DNA from: Takakia lepidozioides
Taxonomy: Eukaryota > Streptophyta > Takakiopsida > Takakiales > Takakiaceae
Assembly (NCBI GenBank): GCA_030704615.1
Contig: CM060731.1
Coordinates: 24,490,001 to 24,554,000, forward strand
Reading direction: 5' to 3'
Length of the DNA: 64,000 bases
Positions 1 to 11,835 of this stretch are shown here, one piece after another. The notes under the pieces are model-generated. The model was not told where the DNA came from. It did no database searches and was given only the letters and a program-made list of their open reading frames with translations. The position numbers and the translations under genes were made by a program. The first letter of the stretch is position 1, and every line of letters begins with the position of its first letter.

Positions 1-2
1 CA

Positions 3-477
3 AAGTACAACATTGCCAAAGCTAGGAAACGGTATGAACAGCAGGCGAATCAGAAGCGGAGGGAGGTTAAGTTTGAGGTAGGCACGGAGGTCTGGTTGAA
101 CATCAAGAATTTTCGACTACCTCCGGAAGTGAGTCCGAAGTTCGTACCTCCGTATGCGGGACCCGTTCGCATCCGGAAGGTTATGAATGAGGATGTGTAT
201 GAATTGCAACTGCCGGCAAACAGCAAGGTACATCCGGTATCGGCATCAAGTGTTGCGTCCGCCACCTGTGCTGTTGGATCATAAAAATGAACTTGAGTAC
301 GAGGTGGTGGCAGTGCTTAAGTCGAGGAGGTTCAAGAATCGAGAAACGGAGTATCTCGTGAAATGGAAGGGCTATCATCATGTGGAGGCATCTTGGGTGC
401 GTGCCTCAGAAATGGGAAACGCATCTGAGGCGGTTGCAGCTTTCAAAAGGCGACCTCAAAAGCGGAAGAAGCGTTGA
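3..477 (+). pseudogene. 3' end of Ty3/gypsy chromovirus pol: integrase C-terminus plus chromodomain
   Basis: The reading frame is open from position 3 and matches the integrase C-terminal region of plant-type gypsy elements (TEVWLNIKNF, then PKFVPPYAGP and a KVHPV stretch). At about 241-252 the frame shifts by one, and the second frame continues through LRPPPVLLD into a chromodomain (EYEVVAVLKSRR, then EYLVKWKGY and ASWVRASEM) ending at 477. The chromodomain has the usual aromatic and WKGY signature and would target integration to modified chromatin, as known for chromoviruses. Upstream pol lies outside the window. The frameshift makes this copy non-functional as read. Confidence 0.85.
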
Positions 478-1345
478 TGGGGACATCAACCTTGGATCGT
501 GGGGGAGGAAATGCATGCTTAGCCCGGCTTAGCTAGCTCAGGAATCCGATTGCAAAAACTTGTATTGTACAAATTTTGTTATAAATGAAATGGTTTCCAA
601 ATGTTGTGCGTCCTATTTTGTTTGGAATGGTGATGCATGGTATGGTTGGCTAGTGTGTAGAATGCATGCAAAGTGGGAGAGGTAAATTGGATTAATCGTG
701 TGTTTGTGTAGTGCCAAAATCGGGGGGGATGCTAGAGTGTGAGCCCAGGAGCCTGGCGTGAGCCCAGGACACGTGGCATGATTTTGGGAAAGATGCGGCG
801 TCTATTTCCGTGGAAGAGGACCCATTGCCGCAGAAACACGTCTTCATCCATATTTACCCTGCAACCCCAAACAGAAACACCAACCCTTGTCAGCCGTAGG
901 GACCCACCTGAACCCCGACAGTGAACCTCGTCATCCCGCCCCTATGCATGATACTGCGCACTGACATCATCCATGGGACCATCCATGCATGCAACATTCA
1001 TCCACAGGTCACATCCAATCTGGCTTTATCCATCCAAAAACATTCATCCTCCATCCATCCAACCAAATATTGGTGTGATGGCATATGTCGAATGACTATC
1101 TACTGGACTATGCACATATTCATCTCTGTTGAAAAACTATTATTGAATGCACACGGTTGAATTGGAGAGCAATGTTTAGAAGGAAAACACTTTCAAATTC
1201 GCAGGTCGCGGGGGAGAGAATGTTTCAATGACAGGATGTGAATTTCATTGTAGTCCGTGCCCATTACAACGGATGGTGGGAAGAGAAATGGTGGTGCAAC
1301 GGAAAACGGAGAGTGTGTCCCCTCATGTTCCATAAATGAATGCCC
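478..1345 (+). repeat. Post-pol region with polypurine tract and candidate 3' LTR
   Basis: No gene is visible. A G-rich tract at 722-729 is followed by TGCTAGAGTGTGAGCCC from 730, the expected arrangement of polypurine tract then LTR start. The stretch to about 1160 holds GTGAGCCC repeats and CATTCATCC-type repeats. No second LTR copy is in the window, so the boundaries are unproven. 1160-1345 holds nothing I can name. Confidence 0.4.
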
Positions 1346-2127
1346 TCAAGTACGTCCGTAGGTGGTGTCAACACTGCTAATGCTACCACCTGAATCTGCT
1401 GAACTGCTAGGAGTACTGCTACCACCTGAAACTGCGGCACTATCATCTATGAAGACCTTTGCGCGGAGGTGCCTGAGCGTCTTCCTGGAACTCCAACGCA
1501 AGGGTGGGGGAGAAAGCACAGCTACATGCACACGAGCAATGCCATCCGCGTAGTCGGGAAGGACATAAATAGGAGGTGGGCTCCAGCATAAGTCCCTCAA
1601 GTATATGGAAGACAGGGGCAACGGGATTGCGTTGACATTCCTGCAATCAGAAATGCACCATTTGGGTAATAATCAGACAACAGAAGGGGACGCGACAGAG
1701 GATATACACAGGGATGAAATAGACAAAAAATGAACTTACTCACATGAAAAGTCATTGTCCAGGTCCTTGTCGTCTCCGTCGAGGATATCAATTTGCGCAG
1801 TGACATCCTTCACACTGGAGGTAGACGAGCCCCCTTGCAACTCGGCGAGTAGGCTAGTGAAAATATCTGCATCTCCTTCCATACCAAACAAGTGCCTGCC
1901 ACCTGCCTTGCAAGCATGTTAAGAAGCGTCTGCAAGAGACAGAATGATGGAATTAGAGTTTTAGAATATTGAGTAAAGGACGTGCAGAAGAAAAGAAATC
2001 GATGACAAAGGCAAGAAGAGAAACCTGTGCCAAGAGTGAGATCTATGATGTGGGCCCCTGGCCGAGAACAACTCTCAATGATCGTTTGGATAAAAGCCGG
2101 GCTTTTTTCACGAGCCCCTCTCCAAGG
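1346..2127 (-). pseudogene. Outer ParB/methyltransferase-like gene, 3' part (end of exon 7, exons 8 and 9)
   Basis: This is the 3' continuation of the outer methyltransferase gene at 18907-22502; the 16.8-kb inner transposon separates the halves. Exon 7 resumes at 2127 (PWRGAREKSPAFIQ) and ends at 2025 inside SAM-binding motif I (IIDLTLGTG) at a GT donor. Exon 8 is 1929-1740 (ACKAGGRHLFGMEGD, the strand after motif I). Exon 9 is 1640-1346, with a Ser-rich tail. Introns are GT-AG and sit where the full-length copy at 12430-18670 has them. A TAA replaces the Tyr seen in the 61-kb copy just before HACKAGG, so the domain is broken. Confidence 0.75.
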
Positions 2128-2200
2128 GAGGTTTGCTATTTCATGAGCATGAGCGGCATGAGCGGCATGAGCGGCATGAGCAGAGTAGTAACACAATCGG
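2120..2200 (+). repeat. Left TIR and target duplication of the inner element
   Basis: The target duplication copy CTCCAAGG lies at 2120-2127. The TIR begins at 2128 and runs into four CATGAGC(GG) units ending near 2182. The same head, read inward, occurs at 18906 and again at 49239. Confidence 0.85.
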
Positions 2201-2384
2201 TTTTCATGAGCAGAAGTACAAATTTCGAAAATAAAAAACAATAAAAAACAATAAAAAACAATAATTTAATGCAATGTGTCAGAAAAAACAAATATATTAT
2301 TCGGCCCCTTGAAGGGAAAATTGCACTTTTGACAGTTGTGCTCATGATATTTTGTCTTCCGCTCATGCCAATTCCTAGCGACAT

Positions 2385-2760
2385 GTGCAAATATGGCGCC
2401 GAATTTCGCGGTAATAGGGTCCGTAACCTGAAAAAACGGCGACGTATTTCGCGGCAATAGGTCTCTCTGGCGAAAAATGGTGCCGAATTCCGCGGCTATA
2501 GGTCCCCTCATGACAGGTAATTCGGCGCCATTTTTCCAGTGCATGTTCGGACTTAGCCAGTTTTCGGCCCAAAAAAGAGAAATTCGGCGCCATTTTTCCA
2601 GACACGGTACCAGTGCATGTTGGGACTTAGCCAGTTTTCGGCCCCAAAAAGAGAAATTCGGCGCCATTTTCCCAAACACAGGTACCAGTGCATGTTGGGA
2701 CTTAGCGAGTTTTCGGCCCCAAAAAGAGAAATTCGGCGCCATTTTTCCAGAAATGGCCCC
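2385..2760 (+). repeat. AATTCGGCGCC repeat cluster near the left end
   Basis: At least four units of about 80-90 bp carry AATTCGGCGCCATTTT plus GGGACTTAGCCAGTTTTCGG, with diverged units before them. The same GGCGCC core and the same GGACTTAGCCA segment recur in the methyltransferase intron at 15290-16290, linking the two ends of the element. Confidence 0.75.
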
Positions 2761-2906
2761 AGAACTGCTTCTGTTGGATCTCAGTTTGAATGGAATATTG
2801 CCTCATTCCAGGAGTTTTCGGGTGCATTTCATTACACTGCAAAAAAGAAGTCTGATACAGCAAAATGCATTTGAAAATATCCATATGGAGGATTCCGTTT
2901 GCCCCA

Positions 2907-5900
2907 TCAATGATTTCTGGAATCCCTAAGAAGGAGTTTGTGCAGCTCGTTCACGCTCAACGCCGGTGCATGAATAAAGTCATCAATAGTCACGTTCATC
3001 CTCAACCTCTTCAGGTAAATGTAATACAGATGCTTGCACGGATAATACTTCGAACCCTTCTTTGCTTCCATCAACGAGAAGTCCGTACAGTTGCAAGTCG
3101 GCTCCACTCCAATCGTAATTGTGTATACATCGTCGCGTACAGCCGAGCCGGCCGTTGCCATCCGATACACACGCCCAAGGCCGGGTGGGGGTACGTCCAC
3201 GGAGCTCTGAATAGTGCAAGCCATCCCAAGAGCATTGGCAATCCGAGTCTCATTCAACTTGTTGGGAGGGTGTCGTCTCTTCACTCTTCCGAATCGCATT
3301 GTGGGATGTGCAGAATTGTCCAATCCGTCTCTACTGGACCGAGCAGTATGCAATGGCTGGGTCTGAGGAACCGGAAATGCGTGGGCCGGGATGTCTGTGC
3401 GTTGCACCATTCGAAATCCTGCTGCAGATAGAGCATCCGCCTCATTCTGAGAGAGGCTGCAACCCGGTGCAACAGGCCAGACGCCCGGAGGATCCGGCAT
3501 TCCTTGAATCCCGTACTTGGGCTTGCCAAATACACAGGTCATTATGTCGTGCCTACAGAACCAAAATGTCTGCGTTGTGGCGTGAGCAAATGTGGGAGTC
3601 AAAAATCTGCCGCTGAAACAAGGTGCAGGTACAGCACCGTGTGGGTTCCTCCGAATCATCTCACCACAGCGTGCTCTCGTATCCACCCGGATGGCGCAAC
3701 ACTTCCCTCGAAATGCCGGCAATGTCCTCGCAATTCTCCACTGTGACTCCGACACTCTTGTCTCCACAATGGGAATGTTGTATTGCTTTACTACAGATGG
3801 CTCGTTATGTTACCGGGGCACGCGCCCTGTGCTCAAAGGAGATGGCGATCTTGAACGTGCAGGACTTCCGGTGCTCGACGAGACCTCCTCGGACAACATC
3901 ACCGGACCACGAGGGAGCGTGCGAATATTCTTGTCAGCTCGCCATGAATCCTCTTCTCCGCCAGGTGCCTCGTCAAGTCTTCGTCTCACTGGACGGGTAT
4001 GAACATCTCCTTCCAAATGTTGGCCTCTTCGCAGCAATGGCGTGTCCCGAAGGCCCTCTCGCAAGGCCGCCGCCCACTTCCGAGGATTCTTCGATCTGGA
4101 GGCAGTCCGCATCAGCATTTCCTGCCTGTCCGGCCCCAAGCCCCACTGTTTCCCTTTCAAGAACTCGTTGTACCTACATTGCTGCATAATTGACCTCACA
4201 ATGTCCTCCGTTGTGGCAGTGAGGATGTCCACCAGATGCGCCGCAGAGGAGGCACGCCAGGAAGAGTGCACTGATTCGGCCATGTTTGTCGTGGGCATGT
4301 CGGTGTCGGAGTCGAGACACATTTCCTGCACAAGCACATGTTGAGGTTACAAGCAAGTTACAAATATGGCCAAGAATAATATCCAACGGGACGCGAATTC
4401 GTGCAACTCACCTCCCGCATATAGTCGCCGAACTGGAGGAAACGATAATGCCACCATGCTAGCCAACTGACCATTGCTCCTTCGTCTGATTTCCTTACAG
4501 CACCTGACGATGTCCACCAAGCCCGTATGCATGCAAACTGTGTCTCTGCATCATCCAAGGTGGGAGCGCGCTTCCACGCAAGGCACATGGAACGGTGCTC
4601 CTCTCTGAAATCTGGCGCCACGAGCCTGGTTGTGTACTGCGAAAGGCTCTGCAGAAAGTGGAACCCACAAGATCTCTCCTTGCCTTCCATGGGAACATTG
4701 GGGTCTTGCCCGTACACCCTTCGGATGGCAGCCCAATTTGCTTGTGCGTTGTCCGCCATGAAACCACGGAAATTGGGAGGGGGCAATCCCGCCTTGGCCA
4801 TCTGTTCGTTTATTCCCTGCCAAAGAAGCATCTCCGATTGTGTGTCCTCTCCTTTCATCTCACAAATAGCAATTGTCATTAGCATCCTGCAGTGGGTGTC
4901 GTAGACATGTGCACCCATTGTCACCCACTGGTGATTTGTAATTCGCTTGATATGGTCGAACATGACCCAACTGTTTGACAAGTTCCCACTCGTCATCCTG
5001 TCGACCAGTTCGACGCCACTGCCAGGTCCACACGTGGACATTTTGAATACGAAACAACGATCTGCCTCAGTCCCTTGTCCTGGAAACCTACTTCCATGAA
5101 TGTAGTCATATCCACATCGTCGCTTCACCTCCAGAATGGAGTGCATATCCGAGCCACGCCCAATTTTCTGTTTGCAAGAGACAATGTGGTTTCGGACATT
5201 CGGTGAACATACGTGGGACACCGACTCGAGCAATGCCTCCATTTCCTTCTCGTCGAGAGGAACTCTATCCGAGCCGTCTTCCGCCCTAATTCTGGCCAAT
5301 GCCATCTTATGGGCGGCTTGGAGCTGTATCTGTTTGGGTTTGGCACCCGGTCTCAACTTAACCTCCTCCTGAACGAGCTGCTCTGCTTCGTGGGCAGCCT
5401 CCCGCGAGTTCCCCCTCGCCAATTTGTGACAATGGGAACCAACGTGTATGCAAGCTCGGGTGAGGTCAGGGAAACGGTGCAACACATAGAACTGCTTGGC
5501 ATTACAAACAGACATGCAGTGTGGTGGTTCTTTGCAATGCGCACACTTAAATGTGGAGTTCGGAACCTTCTCCTGAGCTCGAAATGGTTGGTGAGCTGTG
5601 CCTGTCCAATCGGTCTCGTTCCTGTGACCTCTGGATTTAAAGTGGAAGCAAGTTGGGGAGAAACACCGCAACGCGCCCGCACAAACAACGTAGCGCACCC
5701 GCACACCATCAAGCATCTTCATGCTGGTGGTTTTGGTAACGCACCAAGGATGACCGTCATGTTTTCTATCCATATCTGTCAACATTCCGGACGCCCTCGA
5801 GTAGTCCGCCCGAGGAGGGAACTCAAAGAAGACATTACCGTCGACGTCGGCGGGAAGGCATGTAACCGATTTAATTGCGAACTTGCTGTAGTCCAGCCCG

Positions 5901-6499
5901 GCCAGCTCCGACCGGTGTCCCTCCAGGTGAAGCCCTCGCAGAATTTCTAGAATAGATCGAACTGCGGTGCTCGTGCTGGGAATATGACTCCCTCCTCCAC
6001 TGACGTCCATTGAGGACTTGCCTGATCTCCAGGACGACCTCGGAACTTCCATGACCTCGTCTGAGTCGGACAGGTTGTGAACAACCCGGTTCTCGGTCGT
6101 CTTCATGGATGGGTTCGGCTCTGGATTTACTTCGTTGCGGACTTCTCTCTTTGAGGTACCCACTCTCTGATTCGCGGATTGTTTCGTGGAAGGCGCCAGG
6201 ATAGACGGTGCATTTGGCGGGCAAATGAAGTCCCCAACAGCCCTGTATATGACGCTGTCCGATGGTGGAACTCGCCATTCCCTGCCATCGCCGAAATCAT
6301 CGTGGAGCACAACAATACTCTCGACAACAAGGCCGTTTGAGTCCTTCCTTTCCTCCTCCAAAAAAACCGACCCCGGTTTCAGGTGGTATCGAACGCACAG
6401 ATATTTCTCCATCACCCGGCAGGTGTCCCCTCTGCACGGAAATGAAGCTCTATGCTCGTGAGGAGGGCAGTACACTGTAGCGCTCGGGTTTTCCGCCAT
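2907..6499 (-). CDS. MULE-like transposase with GCM/WRKY-type zinc module and SWIM finger (inner element)
   Basis: Exon 1 is 6499-4412 and exon 2 starts at 4325; the 86-nt intron has a GTGAGT donor and GTGCAG acceptor. I start at the ATG at 6499 because similarity to the copy at 24781 begins there. Order: N-terminal region; Cys/His-rich module (HDGHPWC to HVGSHCH, about 5430-5720); RNase H-like DDE core with candidate acidic residues in VYDTHC (D at 4898-4900) and FMADNAQANW (near 4752), then the CGFH block; SWIM finger CNC-x16-CKH at about 3095-3030. The third catalytic residue is not assigned. An in-frame TAA at 3810 falls in a poorly conserved linker and cuts off the SWIM part; the frame continues to 2907. 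Otherwise this is the best-preserved transposase here. It would bind element ends and cut and join DNA in the nucleus. Confidence 0.8.
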
Positions 6500-6649
6500 G
6501 GGAGATGTGCACACAAGACTGCCAGGATGGCGTGCGGGGAAGCTCCCTGGTAGAAGGGGGTGCAGTGATGGGAATGAATGCGATGCCGATTTGTCCGAGC
6601 GACGAAGCCTGATCCAAATCCAGGGAGCCAACTATCTCAAAAATCCACA

Positions 6650-7467
6650 GTCAGAGTGTTAATGAACCTTGTCTCCGGAATGCGGCCCCTCGTCTTTGCG
6701 CAATAACTGCCAACGGTATGCAGTCAGAAAGTGGGGGGCCGTCCGGATGATGACGGCTGAAGGGGATAAGCCGGCACCGTGCCGTCACATTACTACCCCC
6801 GAATGGAAATTCGGCACCCAACATCCAACAGAGGAAGCCCGGATGAAGTCGCCTCGGGCGCAGAGGCCGGAGTGTGTGCGACAGATAACATCTTCTGGAT
6901 GGAGATTCGGCGCCGAATTTCCATCCGGTCCCCCCAAAGGGAGTCGTGTCGGGGGGTCAGGCCGAAAACTGGACGGCATAAAAACATCCCCAGATGGAAA
7001 AACGGCGCCGAATTTCCATCCGGGGCGATTCGGATGCAGTCGGGGAGGGGGGAGTGGCCTGCAGTTGGCTGTCACATTTCAACCCCCGGACGGAAATTCG
7101 GCAACGAATATCGAACAGGGGACGCCCGGATGAAGTCGCCTGGGGCACAGAGGCCGGCCAGTGTGCGACAGAGAACATCCCTGGACGGCCATTCGGCGCC
7201 GAATTTCCATCCGGGCCCCCCCAAAGGAAGTGTTGTCGGCGTGTCAGAGCGAAAACTGGCCGACATAAAAACCTCCACAGATGAGAAAACGGCGCCGAAT
7301 TTCAATTCGGGGCCGTTCCAATGAAGTCGGGGAGGGGGGAGAGGTCGGAACCTGGCAGTCATATTTCAACCCCGGGACGGAAATTCGGCACCGAATATCC
7401 AACAGAGCGGCGGAGAGGCGGCACCTCTCCGACAGAGACCATCCCCCGGATGGAGATTCGGCGCCGA
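6650..7467. repeat. Upstream region of the transposase with diverged GGCGCC palindromes
   Basis: No gene. Units of about 120-190 bp each contain an ATTCGGCGCCGAATTT palindrome or its diverged form, between GGATGAAGTCGCC and AACTGG(A/C)CG(A/G)CATAAAA segments. The apparent open frames on both strands are translations of the repeat. The same units recur at 8950-9770. Confidence 0.7.
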
Positions 7468-7967
7468 NNNNNNNNNNNNNNNNNNNNNNNNNNNNNNNNN
7501 NNNNNNNNNNNNNNNNNNNNNNNNNNNNNNNNNNNNNNNNNNNNNNNNNNNNNNNNNNNNNNNNNNNNNNNNNNNNNNNNNNNNNNNNNNNNNNNNNNNN
7601 NNNNNNNNNNNNNNNNNNNNNNNNNNNNNNNNNNNNNNNNNNNNNNNNNNNNNNNNNNNNNNNNNNNNNNNNNNNNNNNNNNNNNNNNNNNNNNNNNNNN
7701 NNNNNNNNNNNNNNNNNNNNNNNNNNNNNNNNNNNNNNNNNNNNNNNNNNNNNNNNNNNNNNNNNNNNNNNNNNNNNNNNNNNNNNNNNNNNNNNNNNNN
7801 NNNNNNNNNNNNNNNNNNNNNNNNNNNNNNNNNNNNNNNNNNNNNNNNNNNNNNNNNNNNNNNNNNNNNNNNNNNNNNNNNNNNNNNNNNNNNNNNNNNN
7901 NNNNNNNNNNNNNNNNNNNNNNNNNNNNNNNNNNNNNNNNNNNNNNNNNNNNNNNNNNNNNNNNNNN
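7468..7967. other. Assembly gap (500 N)
   Basis: Exactly 500 consecutive N, a conventional placeholder size, so the true distance is unknown. Any reading frame across it is meaningless. Confidence 0.98.
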
Positions 7968-8013
7968 GCACAAACAACGTAGCGCCACCGCACACCATCA
8001 AGCATCAAGCATC

Positions 8014-8890
8014 TCATGCTGGTGGTTTGGTAACGCACCAAGGATGACCGTCATGTTTTCTATCCAATCTGTCATATCTGTCACATTCCGGACGCCCTCG
8101 AGTAGTCCGCCCGAGGAGGGAACTCAAAGAAGACCTTACCGTCGACGTCGGCGGGAAGGCATGTAACCGATTTAATTGCGAACTTGCTGTAGTCCAGCCC
8201 GGCCAGCTCCGACCGGTGTCCCTCCAGGTGAAGCCCTCGCAGAATTCTAGAATAGATCGAACTGCGGTGCTCGTGCTGGGAATATGACTCCCTCCTCCAC
8301 TGACGTCCATTGAGGACTTGCCTGATTCTCCAGGACGACCTCGGAACTTCCATGACCTCGTCTGAGTCGGACAGGTTGTGAACAACCCGGTTCTCGGTCG
8401 TCTTCATGGATGGGTTCGGCTCTGGATTTACTTCGTTGCGGACTTCTCTCTTTGAGGTACCCACTCTCTGATTCGCGGATTGTTTCGTGGAAGGCGCCAG
8501 GATAGACGGTGCATTTGGCGGGCAAATGAAGTCCCCAACAGCCCTGTATATGACGCTGTCCGATGGTGGAACTCGCCATTCCCTGCCATCGCCGAAATCA
8601 TCGTGGGAGCACAACAATACTCTCGACAACAAGGCCGTTTGAGTCCTTCCTTTCCTCCTCCAAAAAAACCGACCCCGGTTTCAGGTGGTATCGAACGCAC
8701 AGATATTTCTCCATCACCCGGCAGGTGTCCCCTCTGCACGGAAATGAAGCTCTATGCTCGTGAGGAGGGCAGTACACTGTAGCGCTCGGGTTTTCCGCCA
8801 TGGGAGATGTGCACACAAGACTGCCAGGATGGCGTGCGGGGAAGCTCCCTGGTAGAAGGGGGTGCAGTGATGGGAATGAATGCGATGCCG
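8014..8890 (-). pseudogene. Second copy of the transposase N-terminal region (part of the gap-flanking duplication)
   Basis: Carries the same sequence as the 5' part of the transposase exon at 5700-6499 but in three frames because of small indels. It stops at the N gap. Probably an assembly duplicate, not a separate gene. Confidence 0.75.
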
Positions 8891-9749
8891 ATTTGTCCGA
8901 GCGACGAAGCCTGATCCAAATCCAGGGAGCCAAACTATCTCAAAAATCCACAGTCAGAGTGTTAATGAACCTTGTCTCCGGAATGCGGCCCCTCGTCTTT
9001 GCGCAATAACTGCCAACGGTATGCAGTCAGAAAGTGGGGGGCCGTCCGGATGATGACGGCTGAAGGGGATAAGCCGGCACCGTGCCGTCACATTACTACC
9101 CCCGAATGGAAATTCGGCACCCAACATCCAACAGAGGAAGCCCGGATGAAGTCGCCTCGGCGCAGAGGCCGGAGTGTGTGCGACAGATAACATCTTCTGG
9201 ATGGAGATTCGGCGCCGAATTTCCATCCGGTCCCCCCAAAGGGAGTCGTGTCGGGGGGTCAGGCCGAAAACTGGACGGCATAAAAACATCCCCAGATGGA
9301 AAAACGGCGCCGAATTTCCATCCGGGGCGATTCGGATGCAGTCGGGGAGGGGGGAGTGGCCTGCAGTTGGCTGTCACATTTCAACCCCCGGACGGAAATT
9401 CGGCAACGAATATCGAACAGGGGACGCCCGGATGAAGTCGCCTGGGGCACAGAGGCCGGCCAGTGTGCGACAGAGAACATCCCCTGGACGGCCATTCGGC
9501 GCCGAATTTCCATCCGGGCCCCCCCAAAGGAAGTGTTGTCGGCGTGTCAGAGCGAAAACTGGCCGACATAAAAACCTCCACAGATGAGAAAACGGCGCCG
9601 AATTTCAATTCGGGGCCGTTCCAATGAAGTCGGGGAGGGGGGAGAGGTCGGAACCTGGCAGTCATATTTCAACCCCCGGGACGGAAATTCGGCACCGAAT
9701 ATCCAACAGAGCGGCGGAGAGGCGGCACCTCTCCGACAGAGACCATCCC

Positions 9750-10510
9750 CCGGATGGAGATTCGGCGCCGAATTTCCATCCAGCAGGTAAGTGGAATCTC
9801 GGATGGATGGAGATTCGGCGCCGAATTTCCATCCAGCAGGTAAGTCGGATCGGTGCCATATGGATATTCGGCGCCGAATTTCCATCCTGCAGGTAATTCG
9901 AATCGTGGATGAATGGAAATTCGGCGCCGAATTTCCATCCAGCAGGTAAGTCGGATCGGTGCCATATGGATATTCGGCGCCGAATTTCCATCCTGCAGGT
10001 AATTCGAATCGTGGATGAATGGAAATTCGGCGCCGAATTTCCATCCAGCAGGTAAGTCGGATCGGTGCCATATGGATATTCGGCGCCGAATTTCCATCCA
10101 TGCAGGATTCGAATCGTGATGATGGAAATTCGGCGCCGAATTTCCATATGGCAGGATCCGATTACCTGCTGGATGATTCGGCGCCGAATTCCATTCTGCA
10201 GGATTCGAATCCTGCATGAATGGAAATTCGGCGCCGAATTTCCATCCAGCAGGTAAGTCGGATCGGTGCCATATGGATATTCGGCGCCGAATTTCCATCC
10301 TGCAGGTAATTCGAATCGTGGATGAATGGAAATTCGGCGCCGAATTTCCATCCAGCAGGTAAGTCGGATCGGTGCCATATGGATATTCGGCGCCGAATTT
10401 CCATCCTGCAGGTAATTCGAATCGTGGATGAATGGAAATTCGGCGCCGAATTTCCATCCAGCAGGTAAGTCGGATCAGTGCCGTATGGATATTCGGCGCC
10501 GGATTTCCAC
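9750..10510. repeat. Palindrome array, unit about 108 bp, core AATTCGGCGCCGAATT
   Basis: About a dozen perfect or near-perfect palindromes (ATGGAAATTCGGCGCCGAAT and its mirror) alternate with GCAGGTAAGTCGGATCGGTG and GCAGGTAATTCGAATCGTGG spacers; the two-palindrome unit repeats at about 108 bp. This lies in the shared upstream region of the two divergent element genes. Recognition by an element-encoded protein is inference only. Confidence 0.85.
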
Positions 10511-10511
10511 T

Positions 10512-10815
10512 CGCCATTTATTTCTGAGCGAGGAATTACCTTCGTGCAGGTAATTCCCATATAAGAATTACCTTCGTGCAGGTAATTCGCATACAAGAAT
10601 TACCTTGTGCAGGTAATTTCCAGATGACAATTACCTTCCTGCAGGTAATTCCAATCGATGTTTATTCCTCGTCCAGAATTACCTGCACAAGGTAATTCTC
10701 ATCTGGAAATTACCTGCATGAAGGTAATTCTTGTATGTGAATTACCTGCACGAAGGTAATTCTTATATGGGAATTACCTGCACGGAGGTAATTCCTCGCT
10801 CAGAAATAAATGGCG
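10512..10815. repeat. Long inverted repeat (arms about 145 bp) made of GGTAATTC palindromes
   Basis: The left arm begins CGCCATTTATTTCTGAGCGA at 10512 and its reverse complement ends at 10815; the loop is about 22 bp near 10655-10677. Each arm is itself a string of short palindromes (GAATTACCT-n-AGGTAATTC). Symmetry extends outward: both flanks carry a GGCGCC palindrome and the GTGCC(A/G)TATGGATATTC segment in mirror order. The transcript could fold into a very stable hairpin. Confidence 0.88.
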
Positions 10816-10819
10816 AATC

Positions 10820-11835
10820 GAAATTCGGCGCCGAATATCCATATGGCACCGATCCGACTTACCTGCAGGATGGAAATTCGGCGCCGAATTACCTGCTTGA
10901 AGGAAATTTGGCGAACCGCCCTACCTGCGCGGATGGAAATTCGGCGCCGGATTTCCATCCGCGCGCATCCGAATTACCTGCTTGAAGGAAATTTGGCGCA
11001 CCGCCCTACCTGCGCGGATGGAAATTCGGCGCCGGATTTCCATCCGGCGCATCCGAATTACCTGCGCGGATGGAAATTCGGCGCCGGATTTCCATCCGGC
11101 GCATCCGAATTACCTGCTTGAAGGAAATTTGGCGCACGCCATCCTACGCGGATGGAAATTCGGCGCCGGATTTCCATCCGCGCGCATCCGAATTACCTGC
11201 GCGGATGGAAATTCGGCGCCGGATTTCCATCCGGCGCATCCGAATTACCTGCTTGAAGGAAATTTGGCGCACCGCCATCCTACGCGGATGGAAATTCGGC
11301 GCCGGATTTCCATCCGCGCGCATCCGAATTACCTGCGCGGATGGAAATTCGGCGCCGGATTTCCATCCGGCGCATCCGAATTACCTGCTTGAAGGAAATT
11401 TGGCGCACCGCCATCCTGCGCGGATGGAAATTCGGCGCCGGATTTCCATCCGCGCGCATCCGAATTACCTGCTTGAAGGAATTTGGCGCACCGCCCCCTG
11501 CGCGGATGGAAATTCGGCGCCGGATTTCCATCCGGCGCATCCGAATTACCTGCGCGGATGGAAATTCGGCGCCGGATTTCCATCCGCGCGCATCCGAATT
11601 ACCTGCTTGAAGGAAATTTGGCGCACCGCCATCCTACGCGGATGGAAATTCGGCGCCGGATTTCCATCCGCGCGCATCCGAATTACCTGCGCGGATGGAA
11701 ATTCGGCGCCGGATTTCCATCCGCGCGCATCCGAATTACCTGCTTGAAGGAAATTTGGCGAACCGCCCTACCTGCGCGGATGGAAATTCGGCGCCGGATT
11801 TCCATCCGCGCGCTTCCGAATTACCTGCGTGAGGG
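10820..11835. repeat. Palindrome array, core AATTCGGCGCCGGATTT
   Basis: About 14 palindromes of the form GATGGAAATTCGGCGCCGGA, separated by CGAATTACCTGC and by GCTTGAAGGAAATTTGGCG spacers. The core differs from the 9750-10510 array by one base, which breaks the perfect symmetry. Open frames through it are repeat translations. 11836-12429 holds no recognised feature beyond being the presumed 5' region of the plus-strand gene. Confidence 0.85.

Larger units (their letters stand above)
5690..9775. repeat. Near-identical direct duplication flanking the N gap
   Basis: 5690-7467 and 7968-9775 are the same sequence (transposase 5' part, its upstream region and the start of the GGCGCC repeats). They differ mainly by single-base indels, for example one extra G at about 8606 relative to 6303. 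The copies abut the two ends of an exactly 500-base N run. Indel-type differences beside a placeholder gap point to two unmerged contig ends rather than a biological duplication. Confidence 0.85.

Noticed and set aside
2266-2742. 158-residue minus-strand ORF with repeated FSFWGRKLAKS
   Set aside because: Repeat translation of the 80-90-bp GGCGCC units near the left terminus.
3800-3815. A short intron removing the TAA at 3810 in the transposase
   Set aside because: The only GT-AG pair around it would be about 24 nt, too short for splicing. I treat the TAA as a real stop in a linker.
9750-11835. CRISPR-like array of regularly spaced palindromes
   Set aside because: Spacers are themselves repeated, units are nested palindromes, and the setting is eukaryotic with spliced genes; no Cas genes.
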